From contig NZ_BMFQ01000002.1 of the NCBI RefSeq assembly GCF_014638915.1, positions 434,001-498,000 of the forward strand: a DNA stretch of 64,000 nucleotides, in the 5' to 3' direction. Positions within the stretch are counted from its first letter, which is position 1. The number at the start of each line of letters is the position of its first letter. Made by a program: the position numbers and the translations under genes. Of the stretch, positions 1 through 8,684 are shown piece by piece. The stretch comes from Xanthomarina arctica (GTDB lineage Bacteria > Bacteroidota > Bacteroidia > Flavobacteriales > Flavobacteriaceae). The notes below the pieces were generated by a model. It searched no databases, was not told the DNA's origin, and saw only the letters and a program-made list of their open reading frames with translations.

Positions 1-1439
1 AACAAGCATTTTTTGATAAAGGTAATTTTCCAGATTTCCCTACAGAAACTAAAAACATGAGAGAGTCAGAATGGGTTGCAGGTTCAATTCCTAAAGACTT
101 ATTGGATAGAAGAGTTGAAATAACTGGTCCTGTTGACCGAAAAATGGTAATTAATGCCCTTAATTCTGGAGCCAAAACTTTTATGGCAGATTTGGAAGAC
201 AGCAATGCGCCAACGTGGAAAAACAATATTGAGGGACAGCAGAATTTAATGGATGCGAATAAAAAAACAATTTCGCTTTTGGATTCTAAACGAAATAAAT
301 CTTACGAATTAAACAAAGACACAGCTGTCTTATTAGTTCGCCCAAGAGGCTTGCATTTAAATGAAAAACATCTATTAATTAATAACGAAGAAATTTCAGG
401 AAGTTTATTAGACTTTGGGTTATATGTGTTTCATAATACTAAAACATTATTAAAAAATCACACTGCCCCATATTTTTATCTTCCAAAATTAGAACATTAT
501 TTAGAAGCTCGCTGGTGGAATCAAGTTTTCGAATTTGCACAAGATTATTTAAATGTTCCAAAAGGTACTTTTAAAACAACAGTTTTAGTGGAAACCATTA
601 CTGCAAGTTTTCAATTAGACGAAATTATCTTCGAACTAAAAGACCATATCGTAGGTTTAAACTGTGGAAGATGGGATTACATTTTTTCATATATAAAAAA
701 ATTAAGAAATCACCAAAATTTTATAGTCCCAAATAGAGATCAAGTAACTATGACTTCACCATTTATGGATGCGTATTCTAAGCTAGTTATACAGCGTTGT
801 CATAAAAGAGGTGTTTTAGCTATTGGTGGAATGGCGGCTCAAATTCCTATTAAAAATGATGAATATGCTAATATCATTGCTATGGAAAAAGTGAGAGTGG
901 ATAAAGAAAGAGAAGTTAAAAATGGGCATGATGGTACTTGGGTTGCCCACCCTGCATTAGTAAATGTTGCACTTCAGGAATTTAATAAATACATGCCTAC
1001 AGAAAATCAACTACATGTTAAAAGGGAAGATGTACAGGTAACAAAAGAAAATTTACTTGAAATCCCTAAAGGAACAGTAACAGAAGGAGGCCTTAGAAAA
1101 AACATTAATGTTGGAATTCTTTATATGGAAGCTTGGCTTCGTGGACATGGAGCCGTGGCATTATATAATTTAATGGAAGATGCCGCAACAGCGGAAATAT
1201 CTAGAACTCAAATTTGGCAATGGCTTAAAAATGAGGTGGTATTAGAGGATGGCAGAAAACTCAGTTTAGAGCTTTATATGGCCATTTTTGATGAAGAAAT
1301 TGAAAAAATCTTAACCGAAGTAGGTGAACAAAATATAGAAAACACCAAATTCGAATTAGCTATAAAATTATTTGATAAACTCGTATTGTCAGACAATTTC
1401 GAAGAATTTTTAACAGAATCTGCTTATCATTATATATAA
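1..1439 (+). CDS. aceB: malate synthase A (5'-truncated by window edge)
   Basis: Malate synthase condenses glyoxylate with acetyl-CoA to malate, the second step of the glyoxylate shunt, in the cytoplasm. The family signature KDHIVGLNCGRWDYIF is intact at about residues 195-210 counted from the first ATG in the window, and VRPRGLHL supplies an active-site arginine. The reading frame stays open upstream of that ATG (position 57) to the window edge and encodes FPTETKN before MRESEW, which matches the interior of malate synthases. The Met at 57 is therefore internal, and roughly the first 60-70 residues of a protein of about 530 lie outside the window. aceA follows 75 bp downstream on the same strand, the usual shunt operon order. 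Confidence 0.96.
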   Translation, partial: QAFFDKGNFPDFPTETKNMRESEWVAGSIPKDLLDRRVEITGPVDRKMVINALNSGAKTFMADLEDSNAPTWKNNIEGQQNLMDANKKTISLLDSKRNKSYELNKDTAVLLVRPRGLHLNEKHLLINNEEISGSLLDFGLYVFHNTKTLLKNHTAPYFYLPKLEHYLEARWWNQVFEFAQDYLNVPKGTFKTTVLVETITASFQLDEIIFELKDHIVGLNCGRWDYIFSYIKKLRNHQNFIVPNRDQVTMTSPFMDAYSKLVIQRCHKRGVLAIGGMAAQIPIKNDEYANIIAMEKVRVDKEREVKNGHDGTWVAHPALVNVALQEFNKYMPTENQLHVKREDVQVTKENLLEIPKGTVTEGGLRKNINVGILYMEAWLRGHGAVALYNLMEDAATAEISRTQIWQWLKNEVVLEDGRKLSLELYMAIFDEEIEKILTEVGEQNIENTKFELAIKLFDKLVLSDNFEEFLTESAYHYI

Positions 1440-1448
1440 CAAAAAAAA

Positions 1449-1476
1449 CCCTGCGAATGCTCGAACATTCAACAGG
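1449..1476 (+). other. intergenic stem-loop between aceB and aceA
   Basis: An interrupted inverted repeat, CCTG-C-GAATG / CATTC-AA-CAGG, has a 6-base loop (CTCGAA). No T-tract follows on the + strand, so it is not a standard terminator. It may be a processing or attenuation element that sets the aceB:aceA ratio; this is inference from the sequence only. Confidence 0.3.
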
Positions 1477-1514
1477 ATCTAATTATTAAAAATTTAATAA
1501 CGTATCACAAAATT

Positions 1515-3140
1515 ATGAAAAATTTATCAAACAGCAATTATAGTTCTGCTCTACAGACTGTAAAAGATCTTAAAGAAAAGTACGGTAACACTTGGAATGC
1601 AATAAATCCTGAAAGTGCGGCTAGAATGGTTACTCAAAATCGATTTAAAACAGGTTTAGATATCGCAAAATATACGGCTGCCATCATGAGAGAAGATATG
1701 GCTGCATACGATGTGGATTCTTCTAATTACACGCAATCTTTAGGTTGCTGGCATGGTTTTGTGGCACAACAAAAAATGATTGCGGTTAAAAAACATCATA
1801 AAACAACAAGTAAAAAATACCTATATCTTTCTGGTTGGATGGTGGCGGCCTTACGTTCAGAATTTGGACCTTTGCCAGATCAATCCATGCACGAAAAAAC
1901 AGCTGTTCCTTCTTTAATAAAAGAAATTTATGATTTTTTACGTCAGGCGGATGCTATAGAATTAAATGATTTATTTAAAAGACTTGAAAAAGGTGAAGAC
2001 GTTCAATATCAAATTGATAATTTTGAATCACACATAGTTCCAATTATTGCCGATATTGATGCCGGTTTTGGAAATGAAGAAGCCACTTATTTGTTAACAA
2101 AAAAAATGATTGAAGCTGGCGCTTGTGCCATTCAAATTGAAAATCAAGTATCTGATGCAAAGCAATGCGGACATCAAGATGGGAAAGTTACAGTACCTCA
2201 TGAAGATTTTATAGCCAAATTAAACGCTATTAGATACGCCTTTTTGGAGTTGGGAGTTGACGACGGAATCATCGTAGCTAGAACGGATTCTGAAGGCGCA
2301 AGTTTAACTCAGAAATTACCTGTAAGTCAGAAACCTGGAGATTTAGCCTCTCAATATTTAGCTTTTGTAGAAGCAGAAGAAATAGCCATTACTGATGCTA
2401 AAGAAGATGATGTTCTTCTTAAAAGAGATGGTAAACTGGTGAGACCAGTTAGATTAGCAAATGGTTTATATAAATTTAAAGATGGCTCTAATATTGATCG
2501 TGTGGTTTTAGATTGTATTACAAGTCTTCAAAATGGAGCAGACCTGTTATGGATAGAAACACCAACACCTAATGTGAAGCAAATTGCACATATGGTAAAC
2601 AGAGTTAAAGAAGTAATGCCTAATGCAAAATTGGTTTACAATAACTCTCCATCATTTAACTGGACCTTAAATTTCCGTAATCAAGCCTATGAAGAGATGC
2701 TTGCCGAAGGAGAAGATATGACTGCATACGATAGAAATAATTTAATGGATTCACTATATGATGGGTCAGAATTATGCCATCGTGCTGATGAGAAAATTAG
2801 AACTTTCCAAAGTGATAGTGCTAAAGAAGCAGGTATTTTTCATCATTTAATTACGTTGCCAACCTATCATACAACAGCTCTTCATATGAACGATTTAACC
2901 GAAGGTTATTTTGCTGAAGAAGGCATGTTAGCTTATGTGAAGGGAGTTCAGAGAAAAGAAATTAGAAAAGGTGTTTCTTGTGTGAAGCATCAACGCATGG
3001 CGGGTTCCGATTTGGGCGATGCCCATAAAACCTTCTTTGCTGGCGATAAAGCTTTAAAAGCTGGTGGCGAAAACAACACCTCAAATCAATTTGAAGTTAA
3101 AACAAGTGAGCCTAAGCGCGAACTTGTTTTAGATAAATAA
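1515..3140 (+). CDS. aceA: isocitrate lyase (long form)
   Basis: Isocitrate lyase cleaves isocitrate to succinate and glyoxylate, the first step of the glyoxylate shunt. The catalytic loop KQCGH (residues 216-220, Cys218) and the metal-binding DIDAGFGN (180-187) are present. At 541 residues it is longer than the roughly 430-residue E. coli type, and the KQCGHQDGK loop, with Gln where E. coli has Lys, is that of the longer Pseudomonas-like subfamily. The ATG at 1515 gives a typical N-terminus. It lies behind aceB and is closed by a strong terminator, and with the aminotransferase downstream it forms a glyoxylate-producing and glyoxylate-using neighbourhood. Confidence 0.97.
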   Translation: MKNLSNSNYSSALQTVKDLKEKYGNTWNAINPESAARMVTQNRFKTGLDIAKYTAAIMREDMAAYDVDSSNYTQSLGCWHGFVAQQKMIAVKKHHKTTSKKYLYLSGWMVAALRSEFGPLPDQSMHEKTAVPSLIKEIYDFLRQADAIELNDLFKRLEKGEDVQYQIDNFESHIVPIIADIDAGFGNEEATYLLTKKMIEAGACAIQIENQVSDAKQCGHQDGKVTVPHEDFIAKLNAIRYAFLELGVDDGIIVARTDSEGASLTQKLPVSQKPGDLASQYLAFVEAEEIAITDAKEDDVLLKRDGKLVRPVRLANGLYKFKDGSNIDRVVLDCITSLQNGADLLWIETPTPNVKQIAHMVNRVKEVMPNAKLVYNNSPSFNWTLNFRNQAYEEMLAEGEDMTAYDRNNLMDSLYDGSELCHRADEKIRTFQSDSAKEAGIFHHLITLPTYHTTALHMNDLTEGYFAEEGMLAYVKGVQRKEIRKGVSCVKHQRMAGSDLGDAHKTFFAGDKALKAGGENNTSNQFEVKTSEPKRELVLDK

Positions 3141-3160
3141 ATCTAATTTATAAATTGAGG

Positions 3161-3189
3161 AAGGCAACATGTACGCATGTTGCCTTTTT
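3161..3189 (+). terminator. rho-independent terminator of aceBA
   Basis: A perfect 11-bp stem, AAGGCAACATG / CATGTTGCCTT, with a TACG loop, runs directly into a T-run. It sits 20 bp after the aceA stop codon. Confidence 0.9.
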
Positions 3190-3342
3190 AAATTTATCAT
3201 TTTATACAAGTTTTTTAATCATTACTTATAACTATGTAGTGTCGATTCTATTTTTCGTTCTTTTGGAAACAAAACTATATTTATATGGATGCAGATGGCA
3301 TTCTAATCAATAAATTTAAATTATTAAATTAATAAAAAATAA

Positions 3343-4527
3343 ATGAAAGGCAGAAAATTATTAATGATTCCTGGTCCTATAGAATTTGAACCAGATGTAT
3401 TACACGCCATGAGCATTCCTACTGATAGTCATGTCTCACCTGATTTTATTGAGATTTTTGGAAACAGCTTGGAGCTCATGCGAACCGTATGGAAATCGCC
3501 AAAAGGGCAACCATTTATTGTTGCTGGAACTGGAACCCTATCCATGGATATGGCAGTTGCTAACCTGATAGAACAAGGAGATAATGTATTAGTTATTTCA
3601 ACTGGATATTTTGGGAAACGATTTAAAGATATTTTGGAGCGTTATGGAGCAAATACCACTATTTTAGAAGCTCCAATTGGTGAAACAGTAAGTCTTGAGG
3701 CAATTGAAGAGGAACTGAATTCCAAACAATACAAAGCCTTAACTATGACCCATGTAGATACATCTACAGGAATATTGGTGGAACCGAAATTTATTGCGGC
3801 CTTAGCCAAAAAATATAATACATTAAGTATTCTAGATGGTGTATGCTCGGTTGCAGGTGAAGAAATAAAACAAGATGAATGGGGACTTGATGTGGTCTTA
3901 ACAGCATCTCAAAAGGCCATCGGTGTTCCGCCAGGACTTGCGCTTTTAATAGCTTCTGAAAAAGCGATAGAAGTATGGCAGAATAGAAAAACACTTGTAA
4001 GTAATTACTATGCAGATTGGAATAATTGGTTACCAATAATGAAAGCTTACGAAGAAAGAAGACCTTCATATTTTGGAACACCACCAGTTAATTTGATTGT
4101 GGCTTTAGAAACTAGCTTGAAAATTATAAGTAAAGAAGGTATGGTCAAGCGCATAAATAGGCATCAAAGTTTAGCAAAGGCTTTTAGAGCAGGAATTGCT
4201 GCATTACATTTAGAGATACTACCAAAATCAAATAAAATAGCAGCCAACACTTTAACAGCAATTTACTATCCTAAAGGTATAGATGGCGCAAAATTTAGTG
4301 CAAAAATGATTGAAAATAATATCATTATTGCAGGCGGATTGTTGCCAGAAATAAAAGCAACTTATTTCAGAATTGGTCATATGGGATCGGTTTCTTCAAA
4401 CGATCTGATCTCAGTATTAGGTGCTTTAGAACGTACTTTATTAGAATTGGGGCATTCAATGGAAGCAGGAAAAAGCATTCAAGCATTTCAAAATGAACTT
4501 TTAAAAATAAATGAGTATAATCTTTAA
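3343..4527 (+). CDS. class V aminotransferase, alanine/serine-glyoxylate type
   Basis: This is a PLP-dependent fold-type I aminotransferase of the alanine-glyoxylate / serine-glyoxylate family, 394 residues, the normal length. The PLP lysine is Lys191 in TASQKAIGVPPG, and the cofactor-contacting Asp165 is in SILDGV. The N-terminal MIPGPIEFEPDV and VAGTGTLSMD are characteristic of the family. It probably transfers an amino group to glyoxylate to make glycine. Its place right behind aceBA fits that, since glyoxylate is the aceA product. The amino donor (Ala, Ser or other) cannot be read from the sequence. It has its own upstream region of about 150 bp after the aceA terminator. Confidence 0.88.
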   Translation: MKGRKLLMIPGPIEFEPDVLHAMSIPTDSHVSPDFIEIFGNSLELMRTVWKSPKGQPFIVAGTGTLSMDMAVANLIEQGDNVLVISTGYFGKRFKDILERYGANTTILEAPIGETVSLEAIEEELNSKQYKALTMTHVDTSTGILVEPKFIAALAKKYNTLSILDGVCSVAGEEIKQDEWGLDVVLTASQKAIGVPPGLALLIASEKAIEVWQNRKTLVSNYYADWNNWLPIMKAYEERRPSYFGTPPVNLIVALETSLKIISKEGMVKRINRHQSLAKAFRAGIAALHLEILPKSNKIAANTLTAIYYPKGIDGAKFSAKMIENNIIIAGGLLPEIKATYFRIGHMGSVSSNDLISVLGALERTLLELGHSMEAGKSIQAFQNELLKINEYNL

Positions 4528-4528
4528 C

Positions 4529-4566
4529 TAAAAAAATACGTTTCATATTTTGAAACGTATTTTTTA
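4529..4566. terminator. bidirectional terminator between convergent genes
   Basis: The stem AAAAATACGTTTCA / TGAAACGTATTTTT has a short loop and T-runs on both strands. It serves the aminotransferase (+) and the GNAT gene (-), whose stop codon overlaps the edge of the structure. Confidence 0.9.
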
Positions 4567-5028
4567 TAACGGATATTCCATTTTAATATCACAACGTTTA
4601 TAGTGACAATCAGCTTCTACTGGAACTTCAAAAAAACCATGTTTTTTATAAATATAAATAGCGTTTTCAAGTTTTCTACTTGAATAGAGAACCAGACGTT
4701 TAAATTGGTTTTCCTTGGCGTAATCTAAACAATGATGCATCAGTTTCTGACCAATTTTAAGTCCGCGAAACTCTGGCGAAACAGCCATTTTAGTAAGTTC
4801 AAAAGAACCTTTTTCTAGCATAGGCATCATCGCAACGGTACCAATTACTTGTTTGTTTAACAAGACAAAAAAGATAAAACCCCCTTTGTGTATAATGTGT
4901 TTTTCAGGATTGCTTAAAACCTCTTCATCAAACGGTTCAACATAAAAATAGGTTTTTAACCATTCAATATTTAATTTATAGAAATCTTTGGAATAAGCTT
5001 CATTAAATGGAATTATTTCTATTCGCAT
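4564..5028 (-). CDS. GNAT family N-acetyltransferase
   Basis: A 154-residue single-domain acetyltransferase. The acetyl-CoA binding motif A reads VSPEFRGLKIGQKLMHHC (about residues 87-104, the R/QxxGxG/A pattern), followed by LVLYSSRKLENAIYIYKKHGF, the typical C-terminal half of the fold. The substrate is unknown. Its start lies inside the 3' end of the formimidoylglutamase gene (26-bp overlap), so the two are almost certainly co-transcribed and translationally coupled. Whether it acts on a histidine-pathway metabolite is not shown by the sequence. Confidence 0.85.
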   Translation of the reverse strand: MRIEIIPFNEAYSKDFYKLNIEWLKTYFYVEPFDEEVLSNPEKHIIHKGGFIFFVLLNKQVIGTVAMMPMLEKGSFELTKMAVSPEFRGLKIGQKLMHHCLDYAKENQFKRLVLYSSRKLENAIYIYKKHGFFEVPVEADCHYKRCDIKMEYPL

Positions 5029-6040
5029 TGGCTCTTATAAAATCAGTTATTAAATAGGTAATAAGTTTACCAATTTGTGCTTCGGTTTCGGGAGTAGGAG
5101 CGGCTTCGCAAATATGTAAATAGGTTGCATTGCTATCTTTTCCAAAAAAGGAAACAAATTGTCTGGTTTCATTCACACTAAAACCACTTGGAGTCATGGC
5201 ACTACTAGGAATGTTTTGTATGGCATCGCAGTCTATTTCAATTCCGAAGGGATGGTCTGAAACAAAATTTAGTGCCTGCGACATTTCTTTTTTAAATTTT
5301 AATTCTTTTCTAACTACAATGGATTCGAACGTATTGTAAGCTATAGTTTTAATACTGTCAAGAGTTTTGAAAATATTTAAGGATGTGTAATTTTCATGCA
5401 AGCCAAAAATGAAATATTTTCTTAGAAATCCTTCAGAAAAAGCGTAAGAAAAACCATTACCACTATGTCTCCCTTCTTCTTTTCTGAAATCTGAATGTGC
5501 ATCGAAATTAACAACATTCATTCGAGAATCTAGTGCTAAGGAACTACCTTTTAAATTACCATAAGCATTGTTATGACCACCACCAATAATAATTGGTTTT
5601 TTACCTGCCTTAATTATTTGATAAACGAGGTTTGAAACTTCTGTATCAATTTTAGAAACTAATTTTCTGGCTTTCGCAACATCTTTTGGAACACTTTGAT
5701 CGAGTTTAGTTAGTTTTTTTAAAAAAGATTCACAGTTTAAATGACCTAAAATCAAAACTTTATCTGGATGAGTAAAAGCATTGTCTTGGATATTTAACAA
5801 AACTTTAATTGTAGCTTCCCAAGTAGCGGAAGTGCCTGGTTTGCCGTAATTTGCGAAAACTCCTACGTCTTCGGGCAAACCAATAATTACGTAATCGACG
5901 TCCAAAACTTTAAGTTCTTCGTATATATTGGAAATGTTTGAAAGCATTTTTATGCGTTCACCAAATTTGGATTCTGCTGGTCTTTTTTTAAGAAGCTTTT
6001 TTAAACTAGCGTTATTAAATAAAATAAGTTTGTCATCCAT
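5003..6040 (-). CDS. hutG: formimidoylglutamase-like ureohydrolase
   Basis: A member of the arginase/agmatinase/formimidoylglutamase superfamily, 345 residues. The binuclear Mn sites are intact: GGGHN (153-157), NFDAHSDF (178-185) and GIEIDCDA near 266. A formimidoylglutamase splits N-formimidoyl-L-glutamate into glutamate and formamide, the last step of histidine degradation. The assignment within the superfamily rests on the nearby imidazolonepropionase (hutI), since metal motifs alone do not separate it from arginase or agmatinase. It is upstream of and overlaps a GNAT gene. hutH and hutU are not in the window. Confidence 0.82.
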   Translation of the reverse strand: MDDKLILFNNASLKKLLKKRPAESKFGERIKMLSNISNIYEELKVLDVDYVIIGLPEDVGVFANYGKPGTSATWEATIKVLLNIQDNAFTHPDKVLILGHLNCESFLKKLTKLDQSVPKDVAKARKLVSKIDTEVSNLVYQIIKAGKKPIIIGGGHNNAYGNLKGSSLALDSRMNVVNFDAHSDFRKEEGRHSGNGFSYAFSEGFLRKYFIFGLHENYTSLNIFKTLDSIKTIAYNTFESIVVRKELKFKKEMSQALNFVSDHPFGIEIDCDAIQNIPSSAMTPSGFSVNETRQFVSFFGKDSNATYLHICEAAPTPETEAQIGKLITYLITDFIRANANRNNSI

Positions 6041-6122
6041 TTTTGAAAATCGTTTTAAAGTGTTAAAATTACATCTATTAAACTAAAGAAACTAAAACTA
6101 ATTTTAAATTAAACAAATTACA

Positions 6123-7007
6123 ATGGAAAATAACAATAGTAACAATATGGGATTGAAAGTAGCTTTGGGTATAGCCTTAGTGCTATTTTTAGGGGCTGCT
6201 TTTTATTCTTTCGATTTATTAAAAGACAAAAAAGAGACTGAAGCTCAGTTAACAGAAGAAAAACAATTAGTAATGAAGGACCTTAGCAATATGGCGAAAC
6301 AATACGATATTGTTATTGGAGACAATGAAATTGCAAATGCAGATTTAGTTGAAGCTAAAGCACGTATTCAAGGATTAATTGACTCTTTAAGTATTTCTGA
6401 TACAAATGTGAAAAGTTTATGGAGATATAAGTCTAAATACTTAGCGCTTCAAAAAGAAATGGACTTTTTATTGACTGAAAATGACAAGTTAAAAATTGAA
6501 AACTCTTTATTAGCTACGTCTTTAGATAGTACCAGAGTTCGTTTAGAAGAACGTACTATGTTTACTGATTCTTTAATGGTTCAAAACTTAGCATTAGTTG
6601 ATGTTGTTGAAAATGCGGCTGTTTTAACAACAGTTGGACTAAAAGGATTTGGAGTAATCGAAAGAACTGCTGGAAAATTAATTCCAACAGAAAGAGCAGG
6701 ACGATCTGATAAAATTAGAGTTTGTTATACAGTTGCTAAAAATGGTTTAGTGCAAGCTGGAGAACAAGAATTATATGTTCAAGTTATTGACCCTAAAAAT
6801 AATACCTTAGGTGTAAATGAGCAAGTTCAATTTGGAGAACAAACATTAAATTATAGTTTAGTGAGTAAATTTAATTACGAAAATGCAAATTTAAATATTT
6901 GTGAATTCGTAACTCCAGGTGAAAATGGATTTGAAAAAGGACGTTATACAGTGAATGTATTTAACGAAAAAGATTTAGTGTCAACTACTGAGTTCACATT
7001 AAAATAA
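6123..7007 (+). CDS. membrane-anchored coiled-coil protein, function unknown
   Basis: A 294-residue protein with one N-terminal transmembrane segment (about residues 9-28, GLKVALGIALVLFLGAAFYS), then a predicted coiled coil (about 30-150, rich in Glu/Lys with leucine spacing: AQLTEEKQLVMKDL, EKTM-like heptads). A globular beta-rich C-terminal domain follows (about 165-294, containing RVCYTVAKNGLV). Proteins of this shape are common and unnamed in Flavobacteriaceae. It is probably anchored in the inner membrane facing the periplasm. It is transcribed divergently from hutG and ends at a strong terminator, so it looks monocistronic. I do not recognise a function. Confidence 0.8.
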   Translation: MENNNSNNMGLKVALGIALVLFLGAAFYSFDLLKDKKETEAQLTEEKQLVMKDLSNMAKQYDIVIGDNEIANADLVEAKARIQGLIDSLSISDTNVKSLWRYKSKYLALQKEMDFLLTENDKLKIENSLLATSLDSTRVRLEERTMFTDSLMVQNLALVDVVENAAVLTTVGLKGFGVIERTAGKLIPTERAGRSDKIRVCYTVAKNGLVQAGEQELYVQVIDPKNNTLGVNEQVQFGEQTLNYSLVSKFNYENANLNICEFVTPGENGFEKGRYTVNVFNEKDLVSTTEFTLK

Positions 7008-7050
7008 TAATTGTTATGATTAGTTAATATCCATAGAGCTAATAATAACA

Positions 7051-7083
7051 AAAACCCGAAAGTTTCGACTTTCGGGTTTTTTA
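7051..7083. terminator. rho-independent terminator
   Basis: A 13-bp perfect stem, AAAACCCGAAAGT / ACTTTCGGGTTTT, with a TTCG tetraloop and T-runs on both sides. It ends the coiled-coil gene on + and can also stop transcription coming from hutI and its downstream remnant on the minus strand. Confidence 0.92.
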
Positions 7084-7084
7084 T

Positions 7085-7350
7085 TTACGATATATTCTGA
7101 ATACGAGCTTTACGAATTTTCCAAATGGTTTCAAAACCATGGGGAATAGATTCCTCAATAGTCTATTGTTTTAAAAATACTTGGTGTTTGTTAACTTTAT
7201 AACTTCCAATTTGTAATGGACTAATGGTTTCTTCATCTAAGATGGTGTTTTAAAATAATTTTAGACTTTCAATGCTTCTGGTAAGGTCTAAATTTTATTC
7301 CCAAACTTTAAAAGTTCAGCAGGTAATTCTTCATTTGAAAAAATAGAACT
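7085..7350 (-). pseudogene. decayed C-terminal fragment of an unidentified gene
   Basis: On the minus strand directly after hutI, the reading frame SSIFSNEELPAELLKFGNKI begins at 7350. It is broken by TAG and TAA stops, then continues after a frameshift as LDEETISPLQIGSYKVNKHQ, another in-frame stop, and IPHGFETIWKIRKARIQNIS ending with TAA at 7085-7087. The conceptual pieces look protein-like (charged/hydrophobic alternation, ordinary flavobacterial codon use) over about 85 codons, which is unlikely for random intergenic sequence. At least three stops and one frameshift make it non-functional. The N-terminal part appears to be deleted up to the hutI stop codon. The family is not recognised. 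Confidence 0.6.
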
Positions 7351-7351
7351 T

Positions 7352-8587
7352 TTATATAATTTGTCCATTTATAATGACATTATCAATATGATTTTCACCA
7401 AAGGCATAAGGCATAAAAGCATAGCTTGGTATCTCTTTGGTTATAATCAGGTTGGCTTTCTTTCCCTTTGTAATACTTCCGTACATGGTCCCAATGCCCA
7501 TAGCATAAGCTCCATTTATGGTAGCAGCATTTATTGCTTCTTCTGGAGTCATTTTCATTTTAATGCAAGCTGTACTAATAACAAAATTCATATTGCCACT
7601 AGGGGTAGAACCTGGGTTATAATCTGTTGCTAAGGCTAGTGGAAGTCCTGCATCTATTATTTGTCTTGCAGGCGTATAAGGAATGCTTAAAAAATAGGAG
7701 CAGGAAGGCAAGGCAACAGGCATTGTTGCGCTGTTTTTTAGAACATCAATATCTTCTATGTTCATTTCTTCTAGATGATCTACAGAAAGAGCCTCGTATT
7801 TTACACCAACACCAACACCCCCAAAAGCATTAAATTGATTGACATGTATTTTAGGGATTAAACCATGTTCTTTTCCTGCTTTTAAAATCCGTTCGGTATC
7901 TTCTAAATCGAAATAGCCTTTTTCGCAAAATACATCTATGTAGTTTGCTAATTGCTCTTTAGCAACTTCGGGAATCATTTTATTTATAACTAAATCAACA
8001 AAAGCCGTTTTATCATTTTTATATTCTTTAGGAATAGCATGCGCAGCTAAAAGAGTTGCTCTTACCTTTAAAGGAAATTCCTTTTTTAACCTTTTTATTA
8101 CACGAAGCATTTTTAATTCGGCATCCACTGTTAAGCCGTATCCCGATTTTATTTCAATAGCTCCAGTACCAAGTTTTATAACTTTTTGCAAGCGTTTTGC
8201 AGATTGCTGGTATAAATCTTCTTCAGAGGTATTCTGAAGTTTTTCGGCCGAATTTAGTATACCACCACCACGATTAGCAATGTCTTCGTAGCTTAACCCG
8301 TTTATTCTATCTACAAACTCTTGTTCCCTATTTCCAGAATAAACAATATGTGTATGAGAATCGCACCAAGTTGGAAGCACCATTTTTCCAGTGGCATCTA
8401 TAACCTGATCTGCATCTAGATTTTGGATATCGTCCATGGAACCATAATCCACAATGGTATCGTGATCAATTAAAAGATAGGCATTTTTAATACTAGGCAG
8501 TATTTTCATATCCTTTCCTTTTACTACTGAAATGTGTGAATCCCTAACTTGAAGGAGTTCTTTAATGTTTTTTATTAATAGAGACAC
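7352..8587 (-). CDS. hutI: imidazolonepropionase
   Basis: The enzyme hydrolyses 4-imidazolone-5-propionate to N-formimidoyl-L-glutamate, the third step of histidine degradation, and so supplies the substrate of the hutG-like enzyme encoded 1.3 kb away. It is 411 residues, normal for the amidohydrolase-superfamily HutI family. It shows the first metal-binding pair CDSHTHIVYSGNREQEF, the later HAIPKEYK and VDHLEEM histidines, and the ALATDYNPGSTPSG metal Asp and substrate loop. The start codon is GTG (8585-8587), as no ATG fits the family N-terminus. A broken gene fragment follows immediately. Confidence 0.94.
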   Translation of the reverse strand: MSLLIKNIKELLQVRDSHISVVKGKDMKILPSIKNAYLLIDHDTIVDYGSMDDIQNLDADQVIDATGKMVLPTWCDSHTHIVYSGNREQEFVDRINGLSYEDIANRGGGILNSAEKLQNTSEEDLYQQSAKRLQKVIKLGTGAIEIKSGYGLTVDAELKMLRVIKRLKKEFPLKVRATLLAAHAIPKEYKNDKTAFVDLVINKMIPEVAKEQLANYIDVFCEKGYFDLEDTERILKAGKEHGLIPKIHVNQFNAFGGVGVGVKYEALSVDHLEEMNIEDIDVLKNSATMPVALPSCSYFLSIPYTPARQIIDAGLPLALATDYNPGSTPSGNMNFVISTACIKMKMTPEEAINAATINGAYAMGIGTMYGSITKGKKANLIITKEIPSYAFMPYAFGENHIDNVIINGQII

Positions 8588-8628
8588 AATGTTATGTTTT
8601 TTTCAAAGTTCCGCATTTTTTCTGAAAA

Positions 8629-8663
8629 TAAAAAAGCGCTAACAAAAAGATGTTAGCGCTTTA
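8629..8663 (-). terminator. terminator of the FG-GAP protein gene
   Basis: The stem AAAGCGCTAACA / TGTTAGCGCTTT has a 6-base loop, and on the minus strand it is followed by a T-run. It lies between the minus-strand FG-GAP gene and the hutI start, so it isolates hutI transcription. Confidence 0.85.
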
Positions 8664-8684
8664 GAAATTTATTACGTAAAAAAG

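Noticed and set aside
3791-4084. 97-codon minus-strand ORF inside the aminotransferase gene
   Set aside because: It is entirely within a well-supported gene and its composition shows no protein family; a shadow frame.
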